Below, piece after piece: positions 46,238 through 55,801 of a stretch of DNA of 64,000 nt. Within the stretch, counting starts at the first letter, position 1. Each line of letters begins with the position of its first letter. The notes under the pieces are model-generated. The model made no database searches and was not told where the DNA came from. It saw nothing but the letters and a program-made list of their open reading frames with translations. Source of the stretch: Bacillota bacterium (GTDB lineage: Bacteria > Bacillota > UBA4882 > UBA8346); NCBI GenBank assembly GCA_023426245.1, contig JAFABB010000046.1:1-64000 (forward strand), read 5' to 3'. The position numbers and the translations under genes are program-made.

Positions 46238-47479
46238 ATGAAGAATAAATTTTCATTCATATTAATACCGATAGTGCTATTTATTTTGACACCGGCCATA
46301 ATAGCGGATTCCAATAACCAGGAGAATGATACAGCAGCGGCCAATATTATTCAAAAAATTGCTTTTATATCGAAGCGGGACGGTAATTTTGAAATTTATA
46401 CCATGAACGAGGATGGTACGGAATTAAAACGGCTTACCAATAATAAAAACGATGATTTAATGCCTCAATGGTCTGCCGACGGCACAAAACTCCTCTATCT
46501 ATCCAAGAAGGGCAGTAAATATGAGTTATGGATTATGCATAACGATAGCAGCGGTCAACTGAAGCTGGCCAATGAATGCATTATGGATTACCCGCCTTTA
46601 TGGTCGCCGGACAGCTCCAAAATTCTTTTTACCTCGAAAGTTCACGGGAGAAATGCAATTTTTGTGGTAAATACCGATGGTAGTGATTTGGTGCGCTTAT
46701 CTGAGAATGAATTAGAAGGCTTGGCACCTTCGTGGTCGCCCAATGGTACTAAGATTCTCTTTCTTCAAAAAATAAAAGGCGATACGGTTATGTTTCAGAT
46801 TAATCCGGATGGTACCGGCAGAGAAAAAATGATTAGAAAGGCAGGTGTATGTTCGGCTTCGACGTGGTCCCCGGATGGTAGGAAAATCGCTTATATTTTT
46901 AGAGAACAAAGATTTATCGGCACTACCAACAAGCTTTATGTCATGAACTCCGATGGTAACGATAATGTCAATATTGCCGATGTTAGTAAACAAGTAGAGA
47001 AAATTAGTTTTAACGATGATTTGTGCTGGTCCCCGGATGGGAACAATATTGCTTTTACCAAAGTTGCCCGGGTAGACGGGAAAATATCGGATACTGGCGG
47101 TGTTACCTATATTTTTAACTATGGAACCTATATTGTTGCTGCGGATGGGAACTCAAATGAGAATCAATTGGAGGTCACCGGCAAAGAACGGGCTAATCCC
47201 ATATGGTCCCCTGATTCATCAAAGGTTGCTTATTTCTCGGGTTCGAAAATAAATATTTACACGCTTAAAAGTGGGATATTTAATAATATTCAAGTTAGGG
47301 CAGCGATTCTCTTAAGTCCTATCCAATGGTCTCCAGATGGTCATAAGATTTTATTTGCAGCGAAAAACAGTTCATTTCAAAAATCAGGAGTATATCTCGT
47401 CGATATAGATGGTAAAGTTACAAAACTAACTGAAGCCGGCGATTACGATCCGGTTTGGGCTCCAACTAATACTAAATAA
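46238..47479 (+). CDS. Exported TolB-like beta-propeller protein, second copy
   Basis: A 413-residue protein with a signal peptide (hydrophobic residues 5-22, no lipobox Cys) and PD40-type blades: FISKRDGNFEIYTMNEDGTELKRL (split), WSADGTKLLYLS, WSPDSSKILF, WSPNGTKILFL, WSPDGRKIAYI, WSPDGNNIAF, WSPDSSKVAYF and WSPDGHKILF. The arrangement resembles the propeller of TolB, a periplasmic partner of Pal at outer membranes, but TolB's N-terminal domain is not evident. GGGAGGG before the ATG sets the start. Confidence 0.82.
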   Translation: MKNKFSFILIPIVLFILTPAIIADSNNQENDTAAANIIQKIAFISKRDGNFEIYTMNEDGTELKRLTNNKNDDLMPQWSADGTKLLYLSKKGSKYELWIMHNDSSGQLKLANECIMDYPPLWSPDSSKILFTSKVHGRNAIFVVNTDGSDLVRLSENELEGLAPSWSPNGTKILFLQKIKGDTVMFQINPDGTGREKMIRKAGVCSASTWSPDGRKIAYIFREQRFIGTTNKLYVMNSDGNDNVNIADVSKQVEKISFNDDLCWSPDGNNIAFTKVARVDGKISDTGGVTYIFNYGTYIVAADGNSNENQLEVTGKERANPIWSPDSSKVAYFSGSKINIYTLKSGIFNNIQVRAAILLSPIQWSPDGHKILFAAKNSSFQKSGVYLVDIDGKVTKLTEAGDYDPVWAPTNTK

Positions 47480-47679
47480 AAGAGCTTATTAGAAAATTAA
47501 TTAAGATAAGAAATTGGGTATAAAAAGGAATAAAAATTAAAAACAAAGCAGATAATTCATTCTAAATTTTAGTATATTGATACTGAGACTAAAATTGTTT
47601 TTATCAATTTAGACATCGTTGTCAGAAAAACAAAGGCAGCTTGTGGTAGGAACTTTCCTCCGACCATTTGCTAAATTAG

Positions 47680-47699
47680 GACCCCTTCTGGAGGGGGTC
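47680..47699 (+). terminator. Hairpin terminator before the histidine kinase gene
   Basis: GACCCC (47680-47685) pairs with GGGGTC (47694-47699), followed by TTAATTTATT. The rest of the 47480-47863 gap is AT-rich with no gene. Confidence 0.65.
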
Positions 47700-47863
47700 T
47701 TAATTTATTGATAAAATTAAAGTCTCATTTTGGTGTATGCAAAGGATTTAATATTTTTGTAAAGAATTACTGAACAGTAAGTAAAAAGAATGGTTAAATA
47801 TCCGGTATTAAAGGGCTAACAAGTTTTGGATATGAACGCATAGGCGCGAAAGGAGGAATCGGG

Positions 47864-49486
47864 TTGCTGTTCATAGCGATGGTCTTCCTGATATTTGCCT
47901 TATTTGTTATGGTTCACGTTTTTCGAGGATATCCAGCCATTTGGTTGGGTTTCATTCTTTTGACTTTTGGGTGTTGCATTATTGGGTTAGCGGGTTTAAT
48001 TCCCCGCTTCGGAAATTATGAATTGAATACAGCTCTTGCGTTGCCATTAGACCAACCCAGCTGGGCCTGGCGAATTGTAGGCAATTTATCTTTATATGAT
48101 TTTATGCGTTTTAGATTGTGGTCTGCTATAGGTTTTGTGACAGCATTCGCAGGCTTTGCTTATTCATACTCATTTCAGTATTGGAAGATTTCCGATATAC
48201 TGTTGATTGGGATAGTAGTGGTCATTGATACCTATTTAATAAAAAGTTATGATCCTCAGTATTTGTTTAGGCTTTATATTAAAGGCACTGCTTTTTTGGG
48301 TAATTCATTGGAACATGCCCGTTATGAACAGCAACTTTATATCAGGGATGCGGTTGCATTAGGTCTAATCATTATTATGCTTTTTTGGGCGGTCCGAAGA
48401 ATTTTTATGGTTTTTACTAATTCAAATATTCTTCAAAAAAGAGTGCAAGCGTTATGTGTTGGAGTGGGAAGCTTACTTTTGGCGGTTTTTTTTGTTTTAT
48501 TATTTTGTTTCGGACGAAGTAATGTCTTGAATGCGTATACAATGGCCACTTCTCTGTTACCATTGGGTGCCAAATATCCGGTTTTTAATTCTTTCTATGT
48601 CATTGCTGTTCCTCTGGTGACCATTGTAGCAGGTAGTATGGTTTTATTGGCTATTTTGCGGTACGGTTTTTTGGGTACTTCGCGAATCGGAACCAAAAAA
48701 TTGGAGCAACAAATTAATCTTGCGAATCAGGCGGTCCGTTTAGCCCTTCATTCTTTTAAGAACCGTTTTCTAGCCGCCCAAATGGCAATGAATATGGCGA
48801 CATTTCAGTTGGAAGACTTGAAGGAAGAAAAGGCGGAAAAGGCAATGATCCAAATCAAATCGGCTCTTGATGTTTGTGGAGAAGCTTTAGCGAGTTTAGA
48901 TAAATTACATGCCCAGGCAAAACAATTTAACGTCAATCCGCGCTGGATTAATCTACAGGAACTGGTTGAGGATGCCTTGCGCAACTGTAGTTTGGATTTA
49001 TCTGAAGTCATCATAACAAAAAGATATCTAAACAATAAAATTGCAGTACTAGGCGATCGCGAACATTTAACGACTGTGGTAGAGAACATATTCAATAATG
49101 CTAAGGATGCGATGAGCGAACATGGCGAGAATGAAGAGCCGGCTAAGTTGATGATAGTAATTGGACTTGAATATGAATGGGGTTATATTCGGATTATCGA
49201 TAATGGGATTGGGATTTCCCGAAGAAATTTGCATAAGGTTTTTAGGCCTTTTTTTACCACCAAACCTTCAAAAAGCAATTGGGGTTTAGGATTGACCTAT
49301 TGTCACCGTGTAATTAAAAGTCATCGTGGTTTTATTAATTTAAGCAGCAAGTCTGGAGTTGGAACCACGGTGGAGATTGTTTTGCGGTGTCGAGAAAATA
49401 TCAACGCGGGGGTATTTTTTTGGAAGAAATTGTTATTTCTGCTTAGGAAAACTCAGTCTAGTCGATCCTGTGATAACCTGGGATAA
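47864..49486 (+). CDS. Membrane sensor histidine kinase
   Basis: A 540-residue protein. The first 280 residues hold about seven hydrophobic segments. A dimerisation helix with the probable phosphoacceptor His follows (LALHSFKNRFLAAQ, about residue 297), then a HATPase domain with N-box VVENIFNNAKDAM, G1 IDNGIGIS and G2 NWGLGLTYCH. It probably senses sugar or envelope state. It lies directly before the ABC transporter genes, and the likely response regulator (54898) lies after them. AAAGGAGG precedes the TTG start. Confidence 0.88.
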   Translation: MLFIAMVFLIFALFVMVHVFRGYPAIWLGFILLTFGCCIIGLAGLIPRFGNYELNTALALPLDQPSWAWRIVGNLSLYDFMRFRLWSAIGFVTAFAGFAYSYSFQYWKISDILLIGIVVVIDTYLIKSYDPQYLFRLYIKGTAFLGNSLEHARYEQQLYIRDAVALGLIIIMLFWAVRRIFMVFTNSNILQKRVQALCVGVGSLLLAVFFVLLFCFGRSNVLNAYTMATSLLPLGAKYPVFNSFYVIAVPLVTIVAGSMVLLAILRYGFLGTSRIGTKKLEQQINLANQAVRLALHSFKNRFLAAQMAMNMATFQLEDLKEEKAEKAMIQIKSALDVCGEALASLDKLHAQAKQFNVNPRWINLQELVEDALRNCSLDLSEVIITKRYLNNKIAVLGDREHLTTVVENIFNNAKDAMSEHGENEEPAKLMIVIGLEYEWGYIRIIDNGIGISRRNLHKVFRPFFTTKPSKSNWGLGLTYCHRVIKSHRGFINLSSKSGVGTTVEIVLRCRENINAGVFFWKKLLFLLRKTQSSRSCDNLG

Positions 49487-49589
49487 TAAAAATGTAATCA
49501 AAAAATTTGATTGTTTAATATAAATTTTAAGCTGTGTCTATTGTAATTTTCAAATTGTAATTACAGCTGCATGAAAGGAAGAGTAGGAG

Positions 49590-50576
49590 ATGCGTAAGGA
49601 TTTGACAGGTGCATTACAAGTTAATGACATCGATATCAAACCAACTCATGGATTTTGGCATGAGCTGGTAAAGAACAAGGCATTATTTTTAATGCTTTTA
49701 CCGGGTTTTTTAGTACTTCTATTTAATAACTATTTACCGATGTTTGGTATGATTGTGGCTTTTAAGGATTTTCGCTTTTATGACGGCAGTTTTTCTTCCA
49801 GTTTATTCAAAAGTGAATGGAGTGGATTTGCAAATTTTCAGTATATGTTTAGCTCTCCAGATGCTTTCATTTTTATTCGAAATACCATCCTTTATAATTT
49901 AGCGTTCATTATCTCCTGTACGATTATTGCAATTGCTTTTGCAATAATGCTCAACGAGATATACAGCCGTAAATTATCAAAGTTATATCAAAGCGCTATG
50001 TTTCTGCCTTATTTCCTTTCATGGATCGTATTTAGTTATTTGGTTTATGCATTTATCAGTCCGGACAAAGGTTATTTAAACATGTCAGTTTTTAAATTAT
50101 TGGGAATCAAACCAATATTTTGGTATTCAGAGCCCAATTATTGGCCTTGGATCATATTGATTGTGAACGCCTGGCACTGGGTGGGCAATAACTGTATTAT
50201 CTATCTGGCATCTATTATTGGTATTGATCAGGAAATGTATGAGGCGGCCCGAATCGATGGTGCCAGCAGATGGCAGCAGATAAGGAAAATTACAATTCCA
50301 CAAATTATGCCGGTCATTATTGTCATGGTGTTAATATTTGTTGGTAGAATCTTTAATACCGATTTGGGTTTATTCATGTTGATACCGCGCAATGCAGGAG
50401 CTCTGTCTCATGCAACATGGACCTTGGATGTTTATGTTTATAATACCTTATTACGAAATGGAGATATTGGAATGTCTTCAGCGGCAGCTCTTTTCCAATC
50501 TGTGATAGGATTTATCACCATCTTAGCTGCTAATTACGCTGTGAAGAAAATTGATAAGGATGCAGGAATGTGGTAA
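49590..50576 (+). CDS. Sugar ABC transporter permease, LplB type
   Basis: A 328-residue inner-membrane permease with six helices. The binding-protein-dependent transport EAA loop is EAARIDGASRWQQIRKITIPQI (split; about residues 222-242). LplB-type features include LMLLPGFLVLLFNNYLPMFGMIVAFKDF (split). LplB/YtcP systems import plant or other oligosaccharides. It pairs with the permease at 50685. No ATPase gene is nearby, so a shared MsmX/MsmK-type ATPase elsewhere is likely. Confidence 0.92.
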   Translation: MRKDLTGALQVNDIDIKPTHGFWHELVKNKALFLMLLPGFLVLLFNNYLPMFGMIVAFKDFRFYDGSFSSSLFKSEWSGFANFQYMFSSPDAFIFIRNTILYNLAFIISCTIIAIAFAIMLNEIYSRKLSKLYQSAMFLPYFLSWIVFSYLVYAFISPDKGYLNMSVFKLLGIKPIFWYSEPNYWPWIILIVNAWHWVGNNCIIYLASIIGIDQEMYEAARIDGASRWQQIRKITIPQIMPVIIVMVLIFVGRIFNTDLGLFMLIPRNAGALSHATWTLDVYVYNTLLRNGDIGMSSAAALFQSVIGFITILAANYAVKKIDKDAGMW

Positions 50577-50684
50577 GAGTCCGTAGATTTAGAAAATGTT
50601 AAATAAAACATTTTGATGAGTTTTATTGGTAAGTTATGTTGTTGAATTGAGCGGAAAAATATGTTGGTTTTCAGGAGGTAAACC

Positions 50685-51608
50685 ATGGGAAAGAAAGATG
50701 TTGTCGATTTTAACAAGTTAAATAGTATTACGGCAAAATCCAATGTAATTTTAAATATTATTCTGGGTGTTTATGGTTTCCTTTGTGTAGTGCCGTTACT
50801 ATTAATGATTTCGGCGTCACTCACAGATGAGAAATTGTTGGCAATTCAAGGTTACAAATTTATTCCGTCAGCAGTCACCACATTTGCATATAACTATATT
50901 TTTACAAATACTCCACAGGTTGTTACAGCCTATGGGATTACCATCTTGGTTACCTTGGTCGGAACTATTTTAAGTGTACTGATTATGGCTTTATATGCAT
51001 TTCCAATCTCGCGCCAAGATTTTAAATATAAGGGATTCTTCACATTCATCTTGGTTTTCACGATGTTGTTTAACGGCGGTATGGTTTCGACCTATTTAAT
51101 CGGGGTCAATGTGTTGCATTTTAAAGATAACCTATGGGGACTCATTTTCCCATACTTAATGAATGCTTTTTGGGTTATTATATTGCGTACATTCTATAGA
51201 ACCAATATTCCGGATTCATTGATTGAATCGGCGAAAATTGATGGTGCCAGTGAGTTTACCACGTTCTTCAGGATCGTTTTTCCGCTTGCATTACCCGGTA
51301 TTGCCACCATCGCTTTGTTTGCAATGGTCCAATATTGGAATGATTGGTTCTTAGCTTCTTTATATATTAATGATCCGAATTTGGCCCCGCTACAATATCT
51401 GTTATACCAACTCCAGACTTCGATGCAATATTTACTCCAAAATTCAGGGAATATCGGAGGTAGAGCTGGGGATGTGCTTGCCAAAATGCCGTCGGAGTCG
51501 GCACGTATGGCTATGGTTGTTATTGGAGTGGGTCCGATTATATTAACTTTTCCATTCTTCCAAAAGTACTTTGTCAAGGGATTGACAGTCGGTGCAATCA
51601 AAGGCTGA
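50685..51608 (+). CDS. Sugar ABC transporter permease, YtcP type
   Basis: A 307-residue second permease with six helices and the EAA loop ESAKIDGASEFTTFFRIVFPLALPG (split). It ends with the YtcP-like QKYFVKGLTVGAIKG. AGGAGG upstream of the ATG. It forms a heterodimer with the LplB-type protein, and the binding protein gene follows after 53 bases in the usual order permease-permease-binding protein. Confidence 0.92.
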   Translation: MGKKDVVDFNKLNSITAKSNVILNIILGVYGFLCVVPLLLMISASLTDEKLLAIQGYKFIPSAVTTFAYNYIFTNTPQVVTAYGITILVTLVGTILSVLIMALYAFPISRQDFKYKGFFTFILVFTMLFNGGMVSTYLIGVNVLHFKDNLWGLIFPYLMNAFWVIILRTFYRTNIPDSLIESAKIDGASEFTTFFRIVFPLALPGIATIALFAMVQYWNDWFLASLYINDPNLAPLQYLLYQLQTSMQYLLQNSGNIGGRAGDVLAKMPSESARMAMVVIGVGPIILTFPFFQKYFVKGLTVGAIKG

Positions 51609-51661
51609 TTCCAGTGTAAACTGGTTAAGCAATAAATTTAATTAAATAAGGAGGAGTATGA

Positions 51662-53125
51662 ATGAAGAACATCAAGAGAACTACAGTTTTACTGTTGTTA
51701 GTTGGAGTATTTCTGCTTGGAATGAGTACTTATGCAGCCGCTCCCTATGAAATTAAGTGGTATTTCATTGGTAACGGCCAGCAACCTGAGGTAAAATTGA
51801 TTGAGGATGCTGCTAGCAAGTATATTCAGAAAAAGGGCCTCAATGCTACATTGAAGATGCAGTGCTATACATGGGGTGATGAATATGACAACCGGATGCG
51901 GATGATCATTGCTTCCGGCGATCCCTTCGATATTTGCTTCACTGCTTCCTGGGCAAACCTTTACAAAGTGAATGTAGCCAAAGGTGCATTTTTGGATATC
52001 ACCAAACTTGCCCCCAAATATATGCCGAAGGCTTGGAAACAACTCCATCCTGCATTTATTGGCGGTTCCGCAATCGATGGCCACAATTATGCGATTCCTG
52101 CCAATAAGGAATTGGCACATCAATGGACTGTGACATTTAATAAGAACTTTGTCGATAAATATAAATTCGACATCTCCAAAGTTAAAACTTTAGAAGATCT
52201 CGAACCGATGTTAAAGGTGATTAAAGAAAAAGAACCCGGAGTGATTGGCTTCCAAAATCTCCAGGGGGAAAGCGCATTCCGGGTCCTTGATTACGATCGG
52301 ATTTGTGATGATTATATTCCTGCTGCTCTCTATAATGACAGTAAAGATATGAAAGTCTTTAATCTGTTAGAGACAAAAGAGTTCAAAGATTATCTTGAAT
52401 TGGCTCGGAAATATTATCAAGCCGGATATGTTCCAGCGGATGCTGCAACCATGTCTGATTTCACCACCGACTTCAAAGCAGGAAAAGTATTCTGCAAAGT
52501 TGAGTCCGGTAAACCGTTCCATGATGAAGAAAGAACTGCTGCTTGGGGTGTTCCTTGCGTAGATGTCAATATAACTGAACCTGTTGTTCAAACTCGAGAC
52601 TGCACAGGTTCCATGCAAGCCATTTCCAAAACCAGCAAAAACCCTGTCATGGCTCTTAGATTTCTTGAATTATTCAACACGGATAAATATCTTAATAACC
52701 TCATTAACTTCGGTATCGAAGGCAAACATTGGGTAAAAGTTAGCAATGATGTTATCGATTATCCGAAAGGCGTAACTGCTCAAAGCTCCGGTTACAAGCC
52801 CGGAACTGCCTGGATGTTTGGAAATCAATACATTAACTACTTCTGGAAAGGCGAAAACATCAAGAAGTGGGATGCTTTCAAAAAATTCAACGGATCTTCA
52901 ATTTCTGCCAAGAGCTTGGGCTTTAATTTCGATCCGAACCCTGTTAAAAACGAAATGGCTGCTTGCCAGAACGTTTGGTCAACAAACGTTGGTCCGTTGA
53001 TTTGCGGAGCTGTTGATCCAAAAACCTTGCCAGAGATCAACGCCAAGTTCAAAGCTGCCGGACTTGATAAAATCATTGCCGAAACTCAAAAACAGGTGAA
53101 TGAATGGAAAGCTAACAAGAAGTAA
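51662..53125 (+). CDS. Sugar-binding protein with DUF3502 domain, not a lipoprotein
   Basis: A 487-residue solute-binding protein with a type I signal peptide (MKNIKRTTVLLLLVGVFLLG, then MSTYAAAP) and no lipobox Cys. The N-terminal SBP lobe includes EIKWYFIGNGQQPE and the MIIASGDPFDICFTASWAN region. The C-terminal part (FNGSSISAKSLGFNFDPNPVKNEMAACQNVW, split) is the DUF3502 domain usual in LplA-like proteins. Gram-positive binding proteins are normally lipid-anchored, so a soluble one implies a closed periplasm. Confidence 0.9.
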   Translation: MKNIKRTTVLLLLVGVFLLGMSTYAAAPYEIKWYFIGNGQQPEVKLIEDAASKYIQKKGLNATLKMQCYTWGDEYDNRMRMIIASGDPFDICFTASWANLYKVNVAKGAFLDITKLAPKYMPKAWKQLHPAFIGGSAIDGHNYAIPANKELAHQWTVTFNKNFVDKYKFDISKVKTLEDLEPMLKVIKEKEPGVIGFQNLQGESAFRVLDYDRICDDYIPAALYNDSKDMKVFNLLETKEFKDYLELARKYYQAGYVPADAATMSDFTTDFKAGKVFCKVESGKPFHDEERTAAWGVPCVDVNITEPVVQTRDCTGSMQAISKTSKNPVMALRFLELFNTDKYLNNLINFGIEGKHWVKVSNDVIDYPKGVTAQSSGYKPGTAWMFGNQYINYFWKGENIKKWDAFKKFNGSSISAKSLGFNFDPNPVKNEMAACQNVWSTNVGPLICGAVDPKTLPEINAKFKAAGLDKIIAETQKQVNEWKANKK

Positions 53126-53173
53126 TGGAGATTTTCGTTCGTAACCAATAAATAAATTACATAGGACTTTTAA

Positions 53174-53211
53174 AATTAGGCTAACGCTTGTTTTACAGCG
53201 TTAGCCTAATT
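53174..53211 (+). terminator. 15-bp hairpin after the DUF3502 binding protein gene
   Basis: AATTAGGCTAACGCT (53174-53188) pairs perfectly with AGCGTTAGCCTAATT (53197-53211). The T run is short, so it may also be a processing or mRNA-stabilising hairpin. Confidence 0.75.
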
Positions 53212-53370
53212 TCTAGGGATGAAACTCAAGGAAATCGGACTTTGCTTAAAAAATTGACAGGATAATAATAAAAAACAAAGAATTTATTAGGGCTAAGAGG
53301 GTTTTACAATTAAACAATAAATGCTCGGTTTTAAGAATGCAAGTAGAATTGTATGTGGGAAGTGTTGAAG

Positions 53371-54813
53371 ATGGGGGATCAAATGCATATCACTCGTCAG
53401 AATGCCCGCAAGTTTATTAAGTTAATGATTTGGGTATTTTTAATTTGTTTCTTATGTACAGCTCCAGTTCTCGGTATAAAATCCACCGTCAAACTTACGG
53501 TTTGGACCCATCAACGCCATATGGTCGATTTGATCAAAGAATTAATTAATAATTTTAACCATACAGTGGGACGCCAAAAAGGAATTGAGCTTTCCATGAG
53601 AGTATTGGGGGATGACTCTTGGCCGATGTTTCATCAAGCTCAAAAATCCGGAACGGGCCCGGATTTGTATAGCAGCGGTTATGTGACGAATTATCCGGAT
53701 AATTTTAAAGCCGGCGCTCAGATGTGGTTTGATGATTTTCCTGATTTTAAAAGCTGGAAAGCGCAGTGGCCGAGTTGGTATTGGGTTGAAGGAATGACAA
53801 CATATCAAGGCCATGTATATTCAATACCAGCTCAAGTGTTCAATTCCCGGTTGATATATAACCGTGACTTATTCAGGGCCGCAGGTCTGAATCCCGACCA
53901 ACCCCCCCGCTCCTATCAGGAAATAAGGGAAGCAGCTAAAAGAATCAGCAAAATAGGCCGGGGAGAAGCTTATGGTTTTGCCTATTGCGGAGCCGAATCA
54001 TGGCCGATGGAATGGTTGCCCAGCCAATGGGCAGAAGCAAACGGAGAACCCGCCTATTGGGACTGGAAGCAGGGGCGTTGGGCTATGGAAGGTTATAACA
54101 AAGTTTTTCAATTGTTACTTGATTTAAAAAAAGATGGTTCGATGTTTCCCGGTATTGAAATTTTAAGTAATGACGCTTTGCGGGCCCAATTCGCCGAAGG
54201 AAGAATCGGAATGTATATGGGAGAATTTTGGGATGTGGGTGTGTTTAACGCGCAATTTCCTGCTAAATGCGATTGGGGCGTAGGTCCGATACCCACTTTT
54301 GACGGCAAATTTCATGGCAAACCAAGAGCAATGATCCTCAGTGGCATGTGGAATATCAATGGCCAGACTCAGCATAGATTTGAAGCCTGGGAAGTTGTTA
54401 AATGGTTTAACCGTTACGAAGTACGGGCATTAATGTATGAAAGGGGCAAATGCATCGACCCCGATCCGATAGTAGCTCAAAAGTATGTAAAGCACCGGCC
54501 AAAAGTACGAGGATTTGAAGACTTTGCCGATACTTTGAATCAGGATTATTTAGCAACATATCCGATTCTTCCGGGCTGGAAAGCGCCAAAGGAAAATCCC
54601 TGTACAGTCTTTAGGAATGTTTTGATTCATGGTGGTAACCTTTATAATAAATTAAACAAACTGGATTTTGAATGGAATCAACAATTAGGGGAGTACTACC
54701 GGAAGAATCCCGCTGTGAAGAGAGGCTGGAATATTTATTCTAATTTTGACCGGATGACGGGGAAAATGGGGGCGCCGCTTATTAATCCCAATTTAAGCAG
54801 CTCAATCAAGTAA
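53371..54813 (+). CDS. Second extracellular sugar-binding protein
   Basis: About 480 residues, family 1 solute-binding type. A signal peptide without lipobox ends near PVLGIKS. Fold landmarks are VKLTVWTHQRHMVDLIKELI (split), GPDLYSSGYVTN, IPAQVFNSRLIYNRDLFRAAGLNP (split) and FAEGRIGMYMGEFWDVG. It is only distantly related to the upstream binding protein and may bind a different ligand or feed the sensor kinase. Starts at 53353, 53371 and 53383 are all possible. I chose 53371, which has GGAAG at a good distance. Confidence 0.85.
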   Translation: MGDQMHITRQNARKFIKLMIWVFLICFLCTAPVLGIKSTVKLTVWTHQRHMVDLIKELINNFNHTVGRQKGIELSMRVLGDDSWPMFHQAQKSGTGPDLYSSGYVTNYPDNFKAGAQMWFDDFPDFKSWKAQWPSWYWVEGMTTYQGHVYSIPAQVFNSRLIYNRDLFRAAGLNPDQPPRSYQEIREAAKRISKIGRGEAYGFAYCGAESWPMEWLPSQWAEANGEPAYWDWKQGRWAMEGYNKVFQLLLDLKKDGSMFPGIEILSNDALRAQFAEGRIGMYMGEFWDVGVFNAQFPAKCDWGVGPIPTFDGKFHGKPRAMILSGMWNINGQTQHRFEAWEVVKWFNRYEVRALMYERGKCIDPDPIVAQKYVKHRPKVRGFEDFADTLNQDYLATYPILPGWKAPKENPCTVFRNVLIHGGNLYNKLNKLDFEWNQQLGEYYRKNPAVKRGWNIYSNFDRMTGKMGAPLINPNLSSSIK

Positions 54814-54897
54814 TAGTCCGTTTATTCATGGAAAGAATCCTTTCAATGTAAAATTTAAAGAGGAAACCACTACTGGACGCGGGAGGAGGAGTACAAA

Positions 54898-55611
54898 GTG
54901 CAGCATAGTATGGGCCTGTCCGGGTCATCACGGATTCGTTTAATGATTGCTGACGATATGTTGCCGATCCGAGAGTACTTAAGCATGGTACTTTCGCATG
55001 AACCGGATATGGAAGTGCTAGAAGCGGTTGGAAGTGGAAGTGAGGCAGTAGAACGGGCACTGGCAACGGGACCCGATGTTATATTAATGGATTTGGAAAT
55101 GGAGACACCTCGTGCCGGAGTTGAGGCTATTTCACATTTAATGAGTCAAAATGAAAGCAGTCGCTGTGTGGTGCTTACCCATTTTGGTGATGATGAAACG
55201 GTATTCGCTGCTTTTGAAGCAGGGGCAACCGATTATGTATTGAAGGATTCGTCAGCTGCTGAAATCATTGAAGCAGTCCGGGCAGCTGCTAATGATATGT
55301 CGCCTATCCGTCCCCGGATTGCCCGTATGATCCGCTCCGAGTTCAGGGCAATGCGTTCCGAAAGAGCAAGTTTGATAGCGACATTGAATATTGTTTATCG
55401 ATTAACACCAACTGAGCTTGGAATCCTAAGGATGTTGGCGGAAGGGAAGGACCGGACTGAAATTGCTAAAATTCATTGTGTAGAGCCTTCAACGATTCGG
55501 ACTCATGTAGGGAATATCTTAAAAAAGTTCGATGAGTCTTCGGTAAAGGATGTAGTGGCGCGTCTACGCAATTTGGGGATTTTTGAAATTTTCACCAGCC
55601 AGAAAAAATAA
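54898..55611 (+). CDS. NarL/FixJ-type response regulator
   Basis: A 237-residue two-domain regulator. The receiver domain has acidic D19-D20, phosphoacceptor Asp65 (LMDLEME), Thr94 (VVLTHF) and Lys116 (LKDSS). The C-terminal LuxR-type helix-turn-helix is LTPTELGILRMLAEGKDRTEIAKIHCVEPSTIRTHVGNILKKF (split). The GTG start follows GGGAGGAGGAG. Nearest kinase candidate is 47864-49486. It is the last chromosomal gene before the integrated element. Confidence 0.93.
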   Translation: MQHSMGLSGSSRIRLMIADDMLPIREYLSMVLSHEPDMEVLEAVGSGSEAVERALATGPDVILMDLEMETPRAGVEAISHLMSQNESSRCVVLTHFGDDETVFAAFEAGATDYVLKDSSAAEIIEAVRAAANDMSPIRPRIARMIRSEFRAMRSERASLIATLNIVYRLTPTELGILRMLAEGKDRTEIAKIHCVEPSTIRTHVGNILKKFDESSVKDVVARLRNLGIFEIFTSQKK

Positions 55612-55641
55612 AATTCGAAGAAATGGGAAAAATGATAAAAA

Positions 55642-55663
55642 GAATTCCGGTTACCCGGAATTC
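55642..55663. terminator. Bidirectional terminator between the response regulator and the tRNA remnant
   Basis: GAATTCCGG (55642-55650) pairs perfectly with CCGGAATTC (55655-55663). T-rich tails occur on both sides, so it can serve the regulator gene on the plus strand and the original tRNA-Thr gene on the minus strand. Confidence 0.88.
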
Positions 55664-55675
55664 CTTGTTTGTTTT

Positions 55676-55726
55676 TGGAGCTGGTGAAAGGAGTCGAACC
55701 TTCAACCTGCGGTTTACGATACCGCT
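55676..55726 (-). tRNA. 3' fragment of a tRNA-Thr(CGT) gene, attachment site
   Basis: On the minus strand the sequence gives an anticodon arm (GCGGT, loop ATCGTAA, ACCGC; anticodon CGT), a T-arm with loop TTCGACT, the acceptor 3' strand CACCAGC, discriminator T and encoded CCA. No D-arm or 5' acceptor strand precedes it; integrase-side DNA follows instead. This is what is left at the host 3' flank when an element recombines into a tRNA gene. The intact gene should lie at the other end, past 64000. Confidence 0.85.
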
Positions 55727-55801
55727 TAAATACTTTTCATAATTTTTATATCTTTATTTACATGGTTTTTGGGTATGTATCACTTTCGAAAAACCTAATT
55801 T

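Noticed and set aside
55676..55726. A functional tRNA-Thr gene
   Set aside because: There is no D-arm or 5' acceptor strand on the minus strand beyond 55726, so only a 3' fragment is present.
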